From Haladaptatus halobius (GTDB taxonomy: Archaea > Halobacteriota > Halobacteria > Halobacteriales > Haladaptataceae), in NCBI RefSeq assembly GCF_020618475.1, contig NZ_CP085335.1, positions 62,001 to 126,000 on the forward strand: DNA of 64,000 nt, given 5' to 3'. The notes under the pieces were generated by a model. It worked only from the letters and a program-made list of their open reading frames with translations. It was not told the DNA's origin and did no database searches. Positions 36,627 through 45,711 of this stretch are shown one piece after another. Within the stretch, counting starts at the first letter, position 1; every line of letters starts with the position of its first letter. Made by a program: the position numbers and the translations under genes.

Positions 36627-37199
36627 TCACTTGAACTCCACGTCGTCCAACTCCACGCCCTCGCCGAACAACCACGCCGAGTGTTCGACGGCGTACTCCT
36701 TGTGGCCTTCTTCGATGTAGCCCACGGCGTCCTCCACGATGACAGGTTTGAAATCGCGTAGTCCGGCGCTTCCGGCGGTGTGGAGGACGCAGACGTTCGC
36801 CAGCGTCCCGCAGAAGAGCAGATTCTTGATACGGTGAGCGTCGAGGTAGCCTTCGAGGTCGGTCTGGTAGAAGGCGTCGTAGGTGTGTTTCGTTACGACG
36901 TGATCGTCCTCGCGCACGTCGAGTTCGTCTACTATCTCCGTCTCCCACGTCCCTTCCACGACGTGCTCACCCCAGCGCTCGAACTCGTCGTAGTAGTGGT
37001 TGTCCTCGAACTGCTCCGGCGGGTGAACGTCGCGGGTGAACACTACCGACGCGCCGGCCTCGCGTGCGCGCGAGAGAAGCTCTTGTATGTGTTCGATAAC
37101 GTCCTCGCTTCCCGGTGCGTAGAGGCTCCCGTCCGGGTGGCAGAAGCCATTCTGCATGTCGACGACGACGATAGCGGTCGAATCAGGGTCGAAGTTCAT
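36627..37199 (-). CDS. Nicotinamidase / isochorismatase family hydrolase
   Basis: A 190-residue cysteine hydrolase. The triad is Asp14 (VVVDMQNGF), Lys104 (VTKHTYDAF) and Cys137 (GTLANVCVLHTAG). Metal ligands typical of nicotinamidase are visible as D57-x-H59 (TRDVHP) and a later His. It would convert nicotinamide to nicotinate. The next functional gene in the NAD salvage route, nicotinate phosphoribosyltransferase, lies 1.7 kb away at 38931. I chose ATG 37199. The longer frame upstream has no family match. Confidence 0.85.
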   Translation of the reverse strand: MNFDPDSTAIVVVDMQNGFCHPDGSLYAPGSEDVIEHIQELLSRAREAGASVVFTRDVHPPEQFEDNHYYDEFERWGEHVVEGTWETEIVDELDVREDDHVVTKHTYDAFYQTDLEGYLDAHRIKNLLFCGTLANVCVLHTAGSAGLRDFKPVIVEDAVGYIEEGHKEYAVEHSAWLFGEGVELDDVEFK

Positions 37200-37325
37200 A
37201 CCCAAGGCTTCGGTCGGTTCGTAGGAAACCGTTACGCAGGCCACTAACGTATTGCTCGCGCCGTATCGTTCCTCTCTCCTTTCACGAGCTTTTTTACACA
37301 GTAGTCCTTGGTGTCGCCCACAGGA

Positions 37326-38831
37326 ATGCGCACAATCACCGTCGTCGCGGTCGCTCTGATGCTCGTGCTGGCCGGGTGTTCGCAGGCTCCCGGCTTGGAC
37401 GATACGACGAGCAACCCCGGCACAACAGGAACGTCGCAGACGCCCGGAACCATGCCATCCGGCCCGACCGAGGTGGTTCACCCGCCCGACCCGAGTTCGG
37501 ACGTGCTCGGCTGGGAGAACGGCTACTGGTACAACGAGACAGTCAACGTCACTCGGGGCGACGGTCTGAACGACTCCGAGATGGACGCCGTGGTCAATCG
37601 CTCGATGGCCCGCGTCGAGAGGATACGGAAACTGGAGTTCGACAAGTCGGTTCCGGTGAAGGTCATCTCGCGCGCGCAGTTCCGCAAGAATCAGGGGAAC
37701 CAGACGACGCCACCGAAGCGAAAGCTGTTCGACAACGTGAAGTTCGAGGCGCTGATGATGATCGGCGAATCGACCGACTCCATCGCCGTGCAGACGAAGA
37801 ACTCCGGGTCGTCGGTCGGCGGCTACTACAGTCCGAAAGAGCAGTCCATCGTCATCATCTCGAACAACGAGAGCGCGCCGAAGATGAACGAGATCACGCT
37901 CTCACAGGAATTATATCACGCCCTCCAAGACCAGAAGTTCGGCTTCAACTCGTTCAACCAGAACACCCGCGAGCGACACAACGCCATCGACGGCGTCATC
38001 GAAGGCGACGGTAACTACGTTGATTACCTCTACGAGAAGCGGTGCAAGGACCAGTGGAAGGGCACCTGTCTCATGCCCAACAACGAGGACAGCGTCGGCG
38101 GCGGCCAGCTCGCCAATATTGGCCCATACCTGCTCAAGTATCAGCCGTACAGCGACGGACCGCCATTCATGAAGCAGATACACCAAAAACAGGGTTGGAA
38201 GGGCGTCAACGACCTCTACGAGAACCCGCCCGCCAGCACCGAGCAGGTCATCCACCCCGAGAAGTATCCGGGTGACAAACCCGCCCGGGTTACGGTGCGA
38301 GACAAGACGAGCAACGGGTGGACACGCCTGAAGCCGAAAGGTCGTCCGAACTTCGGGGAGGTCGGCGAAGCGGGCATCTTTGCGATGTTCATGTACCCCT
38401 ACTACGAGAGCCAGGGGAACTCGCAGATAATCCCGGCTCAGCAGTTCTTCAACACGAAGGCGGACGGGCAGAGTCTCAAGGAGTTCGACCCGCTGAACTA
38501 CCGAAGCAAACCCACCGAAGGCTGGGATGGCGACAAGATAGTCGTCTACACGAACGACAACGCCAAGCAGAACGAGACGGGCTACGTCTTCAAGACGAAG
38601 TGGGACTCGAAGAAAGACGCCAGGGAGTTCGTCGCGGCCTACGAGAAACTGCTGAAATACCGCAAGGCCAAGCGAGTTGACGGCCGGCGGAACACGTGGA
38701 CGGTGCCGGCGAAGACCGGCTTCGGCGACGCCTTCTACGTCCAACAGCGGGGCAACACCGTCGTCATCGTGAACGCGCCCACCGTCTCCGACCTCTCAGA
38801 CGTGCGAAACGGCGCAGCGCCGAAGGCCTGA
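37326..38831 (+). CDS. Hvo_1808-family surface lipoprotein
   Basis: A 501-residue exported protein. Residues 1-18 are a Sec-type lipoprotein signal ending in the lipobox VLAGC. A Thr/Pro/Gly-rich linker follows, then the conserved domain of the Hvo_1808 family. A gluzincin-like site would be expected near TLSQELYHALQDQ, but the first His of HExxH is Gln here (Q194-E-L-Y-H198), so zinc catalysis is doubtful. Many NxT/S sites suggest glycosylation. It lies between the two NAD salvage genes without evident link to them. Confidence 0.8.
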   Translation: MRTITVVAVALMLVLAGCSQAPGLDDTTSNPGTTGTSQTPGTMPSGPTEVVHPPDPSSDVLGWENGYWYNETVNVTRGDGLNDSEMDAVVNRSMARVERIRKLEFDKSVPVKVISRAQFRKNQGNQTTPPKRKLFDNVKFEALMMIGESTDSIAVQTKNSGSSVGGYYSPKEQSIVIISNNESAPKMNEITLSQELYHALQDQKFGFNSFNQNTRERHNAIDGVIEGDGNYVDYLYEKRCKDQWKGTCLMPNNEDSVGGGQLANIGPYLLKYQPYSDGPPFMKQIHQKQGWKGVNDLYENPPASTEQVIHPEKYPGDKPARVTVRDKTSNGWTRLKPKGRPNFGEVGEAGIFAMFMYPYYESQGNSQIIPAQQFFNTKADGQSLKEFDPLNYRSKPTEGWDGDKIVVYTNDNAKQNETGYVFKTKWDSKKDAREFVAAYEKLLKYRKAKRVDGRRNTWTVPAKTGFGDAFYVQQRGNTVVIVNAPTVSDLSDVRNGAAPKA

Positions 38832-38930
38832 CCTGACGGTCGGAGTTCCGACCGCTTTCGCGCTCGACGAATCCGGTGCTTTTTCGCTCTCCTACGAGAA
38901 CTCTCCACACATGCACAACTGGTGGTTCGC

Positions 38931-40076
38931 GTGAGCGACCGATTCGACGTGGTTTCGGAGGCGGCCATCCGCGACGGAACTGCGACGGACGCCTACTTCC
39001 TCCGCACTGAGACGACGCTCGAAGCCACGGGGAAGAACCCGAACGTCGTCGCCGAGGTGACCGCCGACCAGTTCCCGACCGGCGAGTTCGAACTGCTTGC
39101 CGGCGTGAAAGACGCGGCTCACCTCCTCGAAGGGCTTCCCGTCGACGTGGACGCAATGGAAGAGGGCCGACTGTTCGACGGCGGTCCGGTGTTCACCATC
39201 GAGGGGCGCTACCTCGACTTCGCGCGATACGAAACGTCCTTACTCGGCTTCCTCTCGCACGCGTCGGGGATGGCGACCAATGCGCTCGAAACGCGGCTCG
39301 CCGCCCCGGACTCGACCGTGTTGAGTTTTGGCGCGCGCCACGTCCACCCCTCCATCGCCGCGGTCGTGGAACGGTCGGCGCTCGTCGCCGGGCTGGACGG
39401 TATCTCCCACGTCGCGGCGGGCGAGATGCTCGGCGTGGACGCAAGCGGGACGATGCCCCACGCGCTACTCATCTGTTTCGGCAACGGAAATCAGGAGGGG
39501 GCGTGGCGGGCGTTCGACGATGCAGTCGGCGACGACGTGCCGCGGGTCGCGCTCTGCGACACGTTCTCCGACGAGAAAGACGAAGTGCTTCGCGCGGCGG
39601 AGGCGCTCGGAGATTCCCTCGACAGCGTTCGCATCGACACGACCAGCTCGCGTCGAGGGAACTTCCGGCACATCCTGCGCGAACTGCGCTGGGAACTCGA
39701 TTCGCGCGGCTTCGAGGACGTGGGTATCTTCGCCAGCGGCGGCCTCGGCCCGGACGAACTGCGCGAACTCCGCGACGCGGCAGACGGCTTCGGCGTCGGC
39801 AGTCACATCAGCAACGCGGATCCCGTCGATTTCGCGCTCGACATCGTGGAAGTCGACGGCGAACCGGTGGCGAAGCGTGGGAAACTCTCGGGCAAGAAAC
39901 AGGCATATCGCACGGCGGACGGCGGCCATCACGTCGGTCTCGCGCGCCACGACGCGGAGGGCGAACCGCTGCTACAACCGCTCCTCCGCGACGGCGAACT
40001 CGTGCGCGAGTTCGCCGTCGCCGATGCGGCTCGGCGTGCCGGCGACGACGCTGCGGCAGTCGGGTTCGAGGATTAG
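38931..40076 (+). CDS. Nicotinate phosphoribosyltransferase
   Basis: A 381-residue NAPRTase of the archaeal short type, forming nicotinate mononucleotide from nicotinate and PRPP. Family runs are TDAYFLRTETTL, EGRYLDFARYETSLLGFLSH, LSFGARHVHP with the active-site His, and DTTSSRRGNFRHILREL followed by FASGGLGPDELREL. No ATG fits. GTG 38931 is preferred because it overlaps the stop of a seven-codon frame (38911-38934) by four bases. GTG 38922 is the alternative. Its 3' end overlaps the convergent AMMECR1 gene by four bases. Confidence 0.88.
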   Translation: MSDRFDVVSEAAIRDGTATDAYFLRTETTLEATGKNPNVVAEVTADQFPTGEFELLAGVKDAAHLLEGLPVDVDAMEEGRLFDGGPVFTIEGRYLDFARYETSLLGFLSHASGMATNALETRLAAPDSTVLSFGARHVHPSIAAVVERSALVAGLDGISHVAAGEMLGVDASGTMPHALLICFGNGNQEGAWRAFDDAVGDDVPRVALCDTFSDEKDEVLRAAEALGDSLDSVRIDTTSSRRGNFRHILRELRWELDSRGFEDVGIFASGGLGPDELRELRDAADGFGVGSHISNADPVDFALDIVEVDGEPVAKRGKLSGKKQAYRTADGGHHVGLARHDAEGEPLLQPLLRDGELVREFAVADAARRAGDDAAAVGFED

Positions 40077-40675
40077 AGGCGTTCGATACTCCCTTCCGGT
40101 TCGCGCTCGCGGAACACCGGCCCTTCGACGAGGGTGACGAACACATCGTCGTCCTCCCACGCGCCGTGGGGAAGACTGGCCTTGCGGGAGGTTCGGTCGA
40201 GATATTCGAACACGCTCCAGTTGTGTTCCACGGGCAGGGTGGGGTACATCCACGCCTGCTGGCCACGTCCTTCGACGGCGACGCCGTGGCGTCCCAGTTT
40301 GATATCGTTCGCAGGGTCGTCGGTCAACACCGTGTTCTCGACGATGAACACGGAGATAGTGAGATTCGATAGCTCGGCCGGTTCGACTTCCGACCCGCAG
40401 GAGTCCTCGCTGGCCGCTGCGATGGCCGAATCGACTATCGCGTGCCCTAACTGTTCGCTCGTCTCGTAGGCACCGGCACACCCGCGCAGGCTTCCGCGCC
40501 CACGGGTGGATTCCAGTCGAACGAAGACGCCGGTTCGAGCGTAAAACGCTTCCCGCATGCTGCCGGGTTGTTCACGCTGCCCATTGATCACGTATGAAGT
40601 AACCGCCTCTCGTGCGAGTTCGACCGCGCGCGTGCCATCCTCGTAGGTGAGGGTAACTGCCTGTGCCTCAGACAT
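40073..40675 (-). CDS. AMMECR1 domain protein (TIGR00296 family)
   Basis: A 200-residue AMMECR1 protein. The hallmark LRGCAGAY (variant of LRGCIG) sits in RGRGSLRGCAGAYE, followed by the ELSNLTISVFIVE and GRHGVAVEGRGQQAWMYPTLPVEHNW runs. The family is ancient and its function is still unknown. In some archaea it is fused to or near MEMO1 and radical SAM proteins, but no such partner is seen here. ATG 40675 is chosen, because the longer frame adds only 11 non-conserved residues. Confidence 0.88.
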   Translation of the reverse strand: MSEAQAVTLTYEDGTRAVELAREAVTSYVINGQREQPGSMREAFYARTGVFVRLESTRGRGSLRGCAGAYETSEQLGHAIVDSAIAAASEDSCGSEVEPAELSNLTISVFIVENTVLTDDPANDIKLGRHGVAVEGRGQQAWMYPTLPVEHNWSVFEYLDRTSRKASLPHGAWEDDDVFVTLVEGPVFREREPEGSIERL

Positions 40676-40791
40676 ACAGACTACTCTTATGCACAGAAGC
40701 ATCTTCAACGCTTCCCTTCGATCTGGCCGCCTTTAAGCCCCCGTGACTGTGCGGACCGAACGGCTTAAACGCGTCTATGGGCTAGCTTACT

Positions 40792-41146
40792 ACGGCAGAG
40801 GGAGCCCGGTTCCCGCGGTTCACGGTGCCGATCATCCGGCACCCACGTGAGGAAAGTCCCCCCACCGTCCGGGCAGGCAACCGGACGCAAGTCCGGAGTG
40901 GGAGACCGCTGGCTCTGGAACAGAAACGAGACCACTCCACACGACCGATGCGGTGCGCGAACCGACCCGTAAGGGAAGGGAGTTAACCCACCAAGGAATG
41001 AGTGTGGAGAACGGGTGGAACGGCGAATCCTTGCCGGTGCAAGTCCGCACCACTTGGTAGCCCGGACGCGGCCGGAGTATCCGGCGATGGTGCGGACGCT
41101 CAGCCGAATGCCGGGCCGAACAGAAGGGGGCTTACTCCCCTCAGCC
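40792..41146 (+). ncRNA. rnpB: RNase P RNA (archaeal type A)
   Basis: The sequence has the universal RNase P RNA core: gaggaaagtcccccc (conserved region I, near 40848-40863) and, at the other end, agaagggggcttactcccct (region V, near 41121-41140). In between are paired arms such as ccgtccgggcaggcaaccgg and the acaggaa-like ggaacagaaacgag. Region V has the P4 partner strand. It would process the 5' leaders of tRNAs. A TATA-like ttaaac lies about 27 bp upstream (near 40765). Ends are approximate. Confidence 0.93.
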
Positions 41147-41151
41147 GCTTT

Positions 41152-41301
41152 TCAGATGCCGAACGCGAGAGCCAGTAACGCGACCACGGCGAGTAGTTCC
41201 ATCAGAACCACCGCCAAACCCGCGCCTGCTTTGATGTGCCTCATACTGCCCAGTTCGTGCATCGATACCGACCCCGATAAGTGAGAACGATGGTTCGCCA
41301 T
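41152..41301 (-). CDS. Small single-span membrane protein (49 residues)
   Basis: The ATG at 41301 opens a 49-codon frame ending HIKAGAGLAVVLMELLAVVALLALAFGI-like hydrophobic residues after a short polar start (ANHRSHLSGS). One membrane helix fills the C-terminus. It is convergent with RNase P RNA and divergent from the P-type ATPase, so it may share the dyad at 41411-41439. Short length limits confidence. Confidence 0.4.
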   Translation of the reverse strand: MANHRSHLSGSVSMHELGSMRHIKAGAGLAVVLMELLAVVALLALAFGI

Positions 41302-41410
41302 CGTTTCCGTTTTCAACGGAACAATAACCGATTGAACGGTTTGAAGTGACATCTGTACGATACGAAACGTTCGCGTCGGCGTTGGTCGGATCGTCGACGA
41401 CCCGACCAAC

Positions 41411-41439
41411 CTAGTAAATAACGACCAATTATTTACTAG
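41411..41439. promoter_or_regulatory. Perfect 11-bp inverted repeat upstream of the metal P-type ATPase
   Basis: Arms ctagtaaataa (41411-41421) and ttatttactag (41429-41439) are exact inverted copies around cgaccaa. The centre lies 82 bp before the ATPase ATG and about 50 bp upstream of its TATA box. Size, symmetry and position fit an operator for a dimeric winged-helix metal sensor (ArsR/SmtB or DtxR type), though no such regulator is encoded in the window. Confidence 0.55.
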
Positions 41440-41474
41440 AAGTTCCTAGACGAACCCCGATTTCTGACAGAGCA

Positions 41475-41482
41475 ATTAATAA
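41475..41482 (+). promoter_or_regulatory. TATA box of the metal P-type ATPase
   Basis: attaataa lies 25-32 bp before the ATG at 41507. It is followed by a smaller imperfect dyad (actctctagcgattagagt) between TATA box and start codon, where a bound repressor would block transcription. Confidence 0.5.
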
Positions 41483-41506
41483 CTCTCTAGCGATTAGAGT
41501 CGCTCA

Positions 41507-43987
41507 ATGAGCGATACTCGGACGGAGACGCTTCGTCTATCGGTTCCCGAGATGGAGTGCCCGTCCTGCGCCGGGAAGGTCACCGCGAGCGTCGAGTCCG
41601 TCGACGGAGTCACCGAGACGGACGCGCAGGTCGCCGCCGGGCGACTTGTTGTCGCGTTCGACTCTGAGACGGCCGACGCCGAAGACGTTCGTGCCGCCGT
41701 CGAGAGCGCGGGCTACGAGGTGGACGACGCGCGGACGGAGACCCTTTCGGTTCCCGGGATGGACTGCCCGTCCTGCGCCGGAAAGGTCGAGAACGCGCTG
41801 GCCGACGTGCCCGGCGTCTCGGAGTTCGACGCCCAACCCGCGTCGGGTCGAGTCGTCGTCACCGCCACCGACACTTCCCGCGACGACCTCGTGAAGGCAG
41901 TGGAGGGCGCGGGCTACGACGTGGCCGACGTATCGACCGACGACGAACCGGCGGTCGAGTCGCCGCGCGCGGTGTGGACGAGCACTCGCGCGCTAAAGAC
42001 GTGGGTCGGGGCAGCCTTCCTTATCGGCGCGCTGTTATTGGAGTTCGTAGTACCCACCGCGAACGCCGACCTCTTCGCCGCCCTCGGTCGGACGTTCACC
42101 GTCGCGGACGTGGGCTATCTCGCCGCCACCGCCGTCGGCGGGCAGGCGGTCATTCGAAACGGCTACTACTCCGCGAAGAACGCCAGCCTCGACATCGACC
42201 TGCTGATGGCCGCCGGAATCATCGGCGCGCTCGCGGTCGACCTGTACTTCGAGGCCGCGACGCTGGCGGTGCTGTTCAGCGTCGCCGAACTACTGGAACG
42301 CTTCTCGATGGATCGCGCCCGCAACTCCCTGCGCGAACTCGTCGACCTCTCGCCCGACACGGCGACCGTGCGCCGGGACGGTGACGAGGAAATGGTTCCC
42401 GTCGAGGAAGTTCGCGTCGGGGACACCGTCGTTGTCCGCCCCGGCGAGAAGGTACCGGTGGACGGCAACGTGCGCGACGGGACGAGTTCGGTCAATCAAG
42501 CACCCATCACGGGCGAGAGCGTTCCGGTCGAGAAGAGCGAGGACGATGAGGTATACGCCGGGACGGTGAACGAGGAGGGGTACCTCGAAATCGAAACCAC
42601 CGCGAAGGCGAGCGATTCGACGCTCTCGCACATCGTGGAACTGGTGGAGGACGCGGAGAGCAATCAGACAGAACACGAGCAATTCGTCGACCGATTTGCG
42701 AGCTACTACACGCCCGTCGTCGTCACGGCAGCGATCCTCACCGCCGCGGTTCCGCCGCTCCTGTTCGGCGGGGTCTTCGAGGAGTGGTTCGTCCGCGGTC
42801 TCACCCTACTCGTCGTGGCTTGCCCCTGCGCGTTCGTCATCAGCACGCCCGTCAGCGTCGTCTCGGGCATCACCAGCGCGGCGCGAAACGGCGTCCTCGT
42901 CAAGGGCGGCGACCACCTCGAAGCGATGGGCGAACTCGACGCCGTGGCGCTCGACAAGACCGGGACGCTGACGAAAGGCGAACTGACCGTCACCGACGTC
43001 GTTCCGCTCAACGGAAACGGCGAGGACGACGTGCTCCGTTGCGCCCACAGCCTCGAACACCGAAGCGAACACCCCATCGCGGAGTCCATCGTCGGCTACG
43101 CCCACGAGCAGGGCGTCGAGGAGCACGACGTATCCGACTTCGAGAGCCTGACGGGGAAGGGCGTCCGCGCCGACTTAGACGGCGTGACCCACTACGTCGG
43201 GAAACCGGCTCTTTTCGCCGAGTTGGGCTTCGATCTCGAACACACCCACCTGACGACGGACGGGGGCGTGGTCGCCGGCGAGGAGATGGACGAGGAATCC
43301 CTCGAAACCGAGAGCATCTGCGACGACCGGGACGACTGCCTCGACCTGCTCTCGGAGGTCGTCCCGCGCTTCCAGCGGGAAGGCAAGACGATCGTCCTCG
43401 TCGGCACGGAGGACGAACTGGAGGGAATCGTCGCCGTCGCGGACGAAGTGCGCGACGGCGCGAGCGAGGCGGTCGCGCGCCTCCACGACTTCGGCGTCTC
43501 CCGCGTCGTCATGCTCACGGGCGACAACGAGGGAACCGCCCGCGCCATCGCGGCGCAGGTCGGCGTGGACGAGTACCACGCCGAACTCCTGCCGGAAGAC
43601 AAGGTCGCCGCCGTCGAGGAACTCGCCGACGGCGGCGTTGCGATGGTCGGCGACGGCATCAACGACGCTCCCGCGATGGCCGCTGCGACGGTCGGCATCG
43701 CCATGGGCGCGGCAGGCACCGACACCGCCATCGAAACCGCCGACGTGGCGCTGATGGGCGACGATCTCGGAAAACTTCCCTACTTGCGGAACCTCGCCCG
43801 GAAGGCCAACCGCGTCATCCGCCAGAACATCTGGACGAGCCTCGCGGTGAAGGCGGTGCTCGCGGTCGGCGCGCCGCTCGGATTCGTCACCGTCGTCCAC
43901 GCCATCGTCATCGGCGACATGGGGATGAGCCTCGGCGTGACGAGCAACGCGATGCGACTGGCGGGCGTCAGTCCGGACGACGAGTGA
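41507..43987 (+). CDS. Zn/Cd/Co-type P1B ATPase with two heavy-metal domains
   Basis: An 826-residue heavy-metal pump. Two N-terminal HMA domains each carry CPSC in the MxCxxC motif (C18/C21, C87/C90). About eight membrane helices follow. The ion-site motif is ACPCAFVISTPVS (CPC at 439-441), the form of Zn/Cd/Pb exporters, not the CPCALGLATP of copper pumps. Also present are TGES (actuator), the phosphorylated Asp 483 in DKTGT, an SEHPIA nucleotide-domain motif (HRSEHP) and GDGINDAPAM. A Cys/Asp-rich insert (ESICDDRDDCLD) lies in the N-domain. It likely exports zinc or cadmium, with CDF at 44769 nearby. Controlled perhaps by the dyad at 41411. Confidence 0.93.
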   Translation: MSDTRTETLRLSVPEMECPSCAGKVTASVESVDGVTETDAQVAAGRLVVAFDSETADAEDVRAAVESAGYEVDDARTETLSVPGMDCPSCAGKVENALADVPGVSEFDAQPASGRVVVTATDTSRDDLVKAVEGAGYDVADVSTDDEPAVESPRAVWTSTRALKTWVGAAFLIGALLLEFVVPTANADLFAALGRTFTVADVGYLAATAVGGQAVIRNGYYSAKNASLDIDLLMAAGIIGALAVDLYFEAATLAVLFSVAELLERFSMDRARNSLRELVDLSPDTATVRRDGDEEMVPVEEVRVGDTVVVRPGEKVPVDGNVRDGTSSVNQAPITGESVPVEKSEDDEVYAGTVNEEGYLEIETTAKASDSTLSHIVELVEDAESNQTEHEQFVDRFASYYTPVVVTAAILTAAVPPLLFGGVFEEWFVRGLTLLVVACPCAFVISTPVSVVSGITSAARNGVLVKGGDHLEAMGELDAVALDKTGTLTKGELTVTDVVPLNGNGEDDVLRCAHSLEHRSEHPIAESIVGYAHEQGVEEHDVSDFESLTGKGVRADLDGVTHYVGKPALFAELGFDLEHTHLTTDGGVVAGEEMDEESLETESICDDRDDCLDLLSEVVPRFQREGKTIVLVGTEDELEGIVAVADEVRDGASEAVARLHDFGVSRVVMLTGDNEGTARAIAAQVGVDEYHAELLPEDKVAAVEELADGGVAMVGDGINDAPAMAAATVGIAMGAAGTDTAIETADVALMGDDLGKLPYLRNLARKANRVIRQNIWTSLAVKAVLAVGAPLGFVTVVHAIVIGDMGMSLGVTSNAMRLAGVSPDDE

Positions 43988-44080
43988 CGGTCGCGCCGTC
44001 GTTTTGCTCTCGTCGATAAAGTTCGAAGCACTCCTCGATTCTCTAGAAGACTTAACATGAAGCGAGAATTTTCACGACGT

Positions 44081-44650
44081 ATGCACGATCTGAAACGCCG
44101 CTCCGTCCTCGTAGGTCTCGGAGGTGCGTTCGTCACCGCCGGGTGCGTGAGCGATCCCGCCGGAGTGAACGGCACCGACGACCCGAGCACTCATTCCCCG
44201 CAAGAGACGACGCAGACCACTCGCACCGACGATGCGACCACGACGGACGACTGGATATCCGCGGCGTCGAACGCGCCCGGCCCCGACCACGCGATTTCCC
44301 TCCGAAACGAGAGCGACGAAACCGGAACCGTCCGCGTCCGTGTCGTCCGGGAGAAGACCGGCGAGACGGTTTACGACGAGACGCACGAACTCTCGGCGGG
44401 AAGCGGCGTCGACGCCTCCAACTTGAAACGGGCCGACCCGGACGGCGTCGAGGCGTTCTCCGTCTGCGGTGAACTCGTCGGTTCGTCGACGACCGCGACC
44501 GAAACTCGAACGACGGACTCGCGCGGCGAATCGGATGAATCCGATTCGCCGCGTCGTAGCTGTGTGACCATTCGGACGAGCAAGTGTTACGGAAGTGCCG
44601 ACGTGATGGTTCGGGACGACGAGATTCGGGTCAACTACACCATTTGCTGA
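44081..44650 (+). CDS. Tat-type lipoprotein with a Cys-rich C-terminus
   Basis: A 189-residue protein. The signal is HDLKRRSVLVGLGG, followed by a lipobox TAGC near residue 23. An earlier in-frame ATG at 44057 adds eight residues. A Thr/Ser/Asp linker leads to a small domain with a strand-rich pattern (TVRVRVVREKTGETVYDETH) and Cys residues in AFSVCGELV, SCVTIRTSKC and a final C. It lies between two metal transporters, and the Cys set might bind metal or form disulfides. Function unknown. Confidence 0.7.
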   Translation: MHDLKRRSVLVGLGGAFVTAGCVSDPAGVNGTDDPSTHSPQETTQTTRTDDATTTDDWISAASNAPGPDHAISLRNESDETGTVRVRVVREKTGETVYDETHELSAGSGVDASNLKRADPDGVEAFSVCGELVGSSTTATETRTTDSRGESDESDSPRRSCVTIRTSKCYGSADVMVRDDEIRVNYTIC

Positions 44651-44768
44651 GTTCGGCGATTCCGCCACCGACTATCGAATCTTCGCACCCGCCGTCCCGC
44701 CATCGACCGCTGATACTTTCCACCGACCCCCGCCACTACTGTTACCCTTCGTACCGTATCCTCCGCCG

Positions 44769-45686
44769 ATGGCGCACGACCACGACGGGAGCCACGACCA
44801 CGGCGACGCTAGCTTTCGCGCGCTGGCGCTCGCGCTGTCTATCAACACCGTCTTCTTCGTCGTCGAACTCCTTGGGGCCGTCTACAGCGGATCGCTCACT
44901 CTCCTCGCGGACGCGGTTCACATGTTCGCCGACAGCGCCAACCTCGGCCTCGCGCTCGTCGCGGCGTGGATTTCGGCTCGTCCCGCCGACGCCAAGCGAA
45001 CCTACGGCTACCAGCGCGCGGAGGTGCTCGGTGCGCTCGGGAACGGACTCCTCCTGCTCGTCGCGGTCGGTTACGTCCTCTTCGACGCGCTCCGCCGGTT
45101 TCGGAACCCGCAACCGGTGGACGCCGAACTGGTCGTCGTCGTCGGCGCGCTCGGACTGGCGGCGAACTTGGTCGCGGCGTGGGTGCTGTCGGGCCACCGC
45201 GAGGTGTTGAACGTCGAAGGGGCGTTCCTCCACTTGCTCGCCGACGCCGCCGGGAGCGTGGCGGCCATCACGGTCGGCGTCGCGCTCATGTTCACCGACC
45301 TCTCCGTGCTCGACCCGCTGTTCGCCCTCGTCGTCGCCGCGCTGGTGGTGTACTCCGCGAAAGACCTCTTCGCGGAGAGCCTGAACATCCTCCTGCAGGG
45401 TACGCCGTCCGGAATCGCGGTGGACGAGGTGCGCGAATATCTCGCCGGACTGCCGGGCGTCGTGGAGGCCCACGACGTTCACGTCTGGTCGCTCAGTTCG
45501 ACGAAACACGCCCTCTCGGCGCACGTCGTGGTTGAAGACGATGTCGACCCCGACGCGGTGCTCCGGAACTGCCAGTCGGAACTCGCCAGCCGGTTCGACA
45601 TCGACCACGCGACGATCCAGGTCGAATCGGGGTCGTACAGCCACACCCTCGATTTCGACTGCTACTTTCGAAGCCGTAAGGTTTGA
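44769..45686 (+). CDS. Cation diffusion facilitator (CDF) metal/H+ antiporter
   Basis: A 305-residue CDF protein of the ZitB/CzcD type. The His-rich start (HDHDGSHDHGD) is a metal-collecting tail. Membrane helix 2 carries LLADAVHMFADSANLG, with the first ion-site HxxxD, and helix 5 carries LHLLADAAGSVAAI, completing the site. The C-terminal cytoplasmic domain includes VEAHDVHVWSLSSTKHAL and a final HATIQVE. It would export Zn2+ or a similar ion in exchange for H+ or K+. With the P-type ATPase it makes a metal-tolerance neighbourhood, although a lipoprotein gene lies between. Confidence 0.92.
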   Translation: MAHDHDGSHDHGDASFRALALALSINTVFFVVELLGAVYSGSLTLLADAVHMFADSANLGLALVAAWISARPADAKRTYGYQRAEVLGALGNGLLLLVAVGYVLFDALRRFRNPQPVDAELVVVVGALGLAANLVAAWVLSGHREVLNVEGAFLHLLADAAGSVAAITVGVALMFTDLSVLDPLFALVVAALVVYSAKDLFAESLNILLQGTPSGIAVDEVREYLAGLPGVVEAHDVHVWSLSSTKHALSAHVVVEDDVDPDAVLRNCQSELASRFDIDHATIQVESGSYSHTLDFDCYFRSRKV

Positions 45687-45711
45687 TATCACGACGTCCG
45701 ATGATACGTTA

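Noticed and set aside
42784-44019. 411-codon plus-strand frame inside the P-type ATPase gene
   Set aside because: The product is almost entirely Arg/Gly and is the +1 phase shadow of the ATPase.
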